From: Fidelibacterota bacterium
GTDB taxonomy: Bacteria > Fidelibacterota > Fidelibacteria > Fidelibacterales > Fidelibacteraceae
DNA: 5,521 nucleotides
Assembly (NCBI GenBank): GCA_030596185.1
Contig: JAUVKP010000087.1
Span: forward strand, 1-5,521
Direction: 5' to 3'
The notes below the pieces were generated by a model. The model did not search any database and was not told the origin of the DNA. It worked only from the letters and a program-made list of their open reading frames with translations. The position numbers and the translations under genes were made by a program. Positions 4,508 to 5,521 of this stretch are shown here, piece by piece (positions within the stretch are counted from its first letter, which is position 1; every line of letters starts with the position of its first letter).

Positions 4508-5428
4508 ATGAAGCACTTACGTAAACTAAAAACAGACAGTATTGCCAAAGAAGACCAACGCTTTGATTATAAGGCGTTAAAGGGATCTATAATAAAAAGC
4601 TCACCTAACACATTACCCTTGTTTTGGGCAGAAGGTGACCGTTGGATCCCAGTATGTGTTCAGGATGAAAATTATGAAGGTGTGTCTGAAATTAATGCGC
4701 TTACATATTGGGAAGATAATACCTATGAAGAAGTTCTTTGGGATATTCTTAAAGCGGACAAGCTGAATGTTTTTGATATTGCCAAAGTGATCACCCTATT
4801 GGAAAAGTATTCACCGGCGTATGATAAAGAACTTTGGGCGAGAAGATTGAAGATCGGCATTGATCAATGGAGTAATATTTGGGAGCTAAGTCATTTCGAG
4901 ATCGAATGGATATCGTATTTTATCACAAAAAGCGCACCTCTAAAACGAATTTTGCATTTTTCAGCCCTTGATGTGCGCAAATTATTAGGACCGGTACTTT
5001 CCTTTAATCCCGGCATTAATATTTTGGAAGCTATTGCCGGTTTATTAAGTGAGATAGCACATCGGGAAAAGGTATCTACAGCGACAATTTGGGATAGGTT
5101 GAACATTCCTGAAATACTTGAAAACTTAGAATTACAATCATCGCTAAAGCTTCAAAATATACGAACAAAACTCTATGAAGCGCGTTACCCGACTATTGCG
5201 CGCTACCGTAAAAGCATGAATGAGCTTCTGGCCAATATCCCAAGATCAGCCGGTATTGATCTTCGTGCAGATCAGGATTTTGAGACACCCGGTATGCGCC
5301 TTCAGGCAGATGTGAGATCAAGAGGAGATATTGAAAAATTACAAAGCTGGTTAGAAAAACAAAAAAACCATCTTGAAAAGATAATTGATATTCAGAAAGG
5401 GAATGACAAGAATGAACCGGAACAGTAA
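4508..5428 (+). CDS. Divergent ParB-like protein (putative)
   Basis: A 306-residue soluble protein without signal peptide or membrane segment. Its middle and C-terminal parts fit the layout of ParB-domain proteins I recall from Desulfobacterota-type genomes. LNVFDIAKVITLLEKY (86-101) matches the ParB LNPxEeA segment after the core. A helical part follows, with ISLKhA-like ILHFSALDVRKLL (148-160) and GLLSEIAHREKVS (178-190). Then comes KLQNIRTKLYEARYPTI (214-230), and finally a small beta domain GIDLRADQDFETPGMRLQADVRSRGDIEKL (249-278, read in parts). The ParB signature GERRxRA, needed for CTP binding, is absent; the N-terminus is short and degenerate. Partition or origin-related DNA binding is therefore only inferred from relatives and from oriC nearby. 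An in-frame TAG at 4493 makes ATG 4508 the first start; its ribosome site is poor. The next gene overlaps its end by 17 bases. Confidence 0.55.
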   Translation: MKHLRKLKTDSIAKEDQRFDYKALKGSIIKSSPNTLPLFWAEGDRWIPVCVQDENYEGVSEINALTYWEDNTYEEVLWDILKADKLNVFDIAKVITLLEKYSPAYDKELWARRLKIGIDQWSNIWELSHFEIEWISYFITKSAPLKRILHFSALDVRKLLGPVLSFNPGINILEAIAGLLSEIAHREKVSTATIWDRLNIPEILENLELQSSLKLQNIRTKLYEARYPTIARYRKSMNELLANIPRSAGIDLRADQDFETPGMRLQADVRSRGDIEKLQSWLEKQKNHLEKIIDIQKGNDKNEPEQ

Positions 5429-5521
5429 AAGTTTTTCACTTGTTATCGGCGCTGTTGCCGTTGGCATTGCTGCATTACTTTGGAGTCTAGATGGCGTATT
5501 TATTCGTCCTCAATTTTACCA
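5412..5521 (+). CDS. Probable EamA/DMT-superfamily transporter (3' truncated)
   Basis: ATG at 5412 opens a frame of 36 complete codons that runs off the window. MNRNSKSF is followed by a hydrophobic segment, LVIGAVAVGIAALLWSLDGV (about residues 10-29), and then FIRPQFY. The AALLWSxDGxFxRPxxY pattern is typical of the first membrane helix of EamA-type drug/metabolite transporters, ten-helix inner-membrane exporters of small metabolites. With only 36 residues, the substrate cannot be inferred. The start overlaps the last 17 bases of the ParB-like gene in another frame, and AGAAAGGGA (5394-5402) provides a ribosome site about ten bases upstream. Translational coupling and a shared operon are therefore likely. 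The ATG at 5403 lies too close to that site and is in a different frame. Confidence 0.7.
   Translation, partial: MNRNSKSFSLVIGAVAVGIAALLWSLDGVFIRPQFY

Overview
The window is AT-rich bacterial DNA carrying three complete genes of recognised families, one weakly recognised gene and two partial genes cut by the window edges. The intact dnaA, the cluster of DnaA boxes upstream of it and the adjacent A-rich tract mark it as a likely chromosomal origin (oriC) neighbourhood. The organism cannot be fixed from the sequence. The dispersed intergenic palindromes (a TGTCATGCTGAGC-type element and a CACAAAG-type element) resemble repeats I remember from Bacteroidota-related and candidate-phylum genomes such as Cloacimonadota or Marinimicrobia. 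That placement is memory-based inference.

Layout. Positions 1-573 (+) hold the C-terminal half of a fold-type I PLP aminotransferase. Positions 574-715 are intergenic, with a possible promoter and a perfect TGTCAA-A-TTGACA dyad. Positions 716-1732 (+) encode an exported alpha/beta hydrolase of the MetX-like group. Positions 1788-2258 (+) encode a Bcp/PrxQ peroxiredoxin behind a good Shine-Dalgarno site. Positions 2259-2461 are a convergent intergenic gap filled almost entirely by two nested inverted-repeat elements. Positions 2462-3892 (-) are dnaA; the reading frame stays open to a TTG at 3958. Positions 3873-4136 hold four consensus DnaA boxes in one orientation, a dnaA promoter candidate, an 18-bp palindrome and an A-rich tract. 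Positions 4152-4413 are a GC-rich, heavily self-complementary element of unknown identity. Positions 4414-4507 show nothing I recognise. Positions 4508-5428 (+) encode a divergent ParB-like protein. From 5412 (+) a membrane protein of probable EamA/DMT type begins and runs off the end, overlapping the ParB-like gene by 17 bases.

How it fits together. DnaA would bind its boxes, two of which overlap its own promoter and first codons, so initiation and dnaA autoregulation are probably coupled. The ParB-like gene diverges from the origin on the other side, an apt place for a segregation or origin-associated DNA-binding protein, but it lacks the usual ParB CTP-binding signature. dnaA is not followed by dnaN here; it converges on the peroxiredoxin gene. 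The most unusual part is the structured element at 4152-4413. It contains 17-bp, 10-bp, second 10-bp (crossing) and 7-bp perfect complementary pairs within about 260 bases, between the origin and the ParB-like gene.
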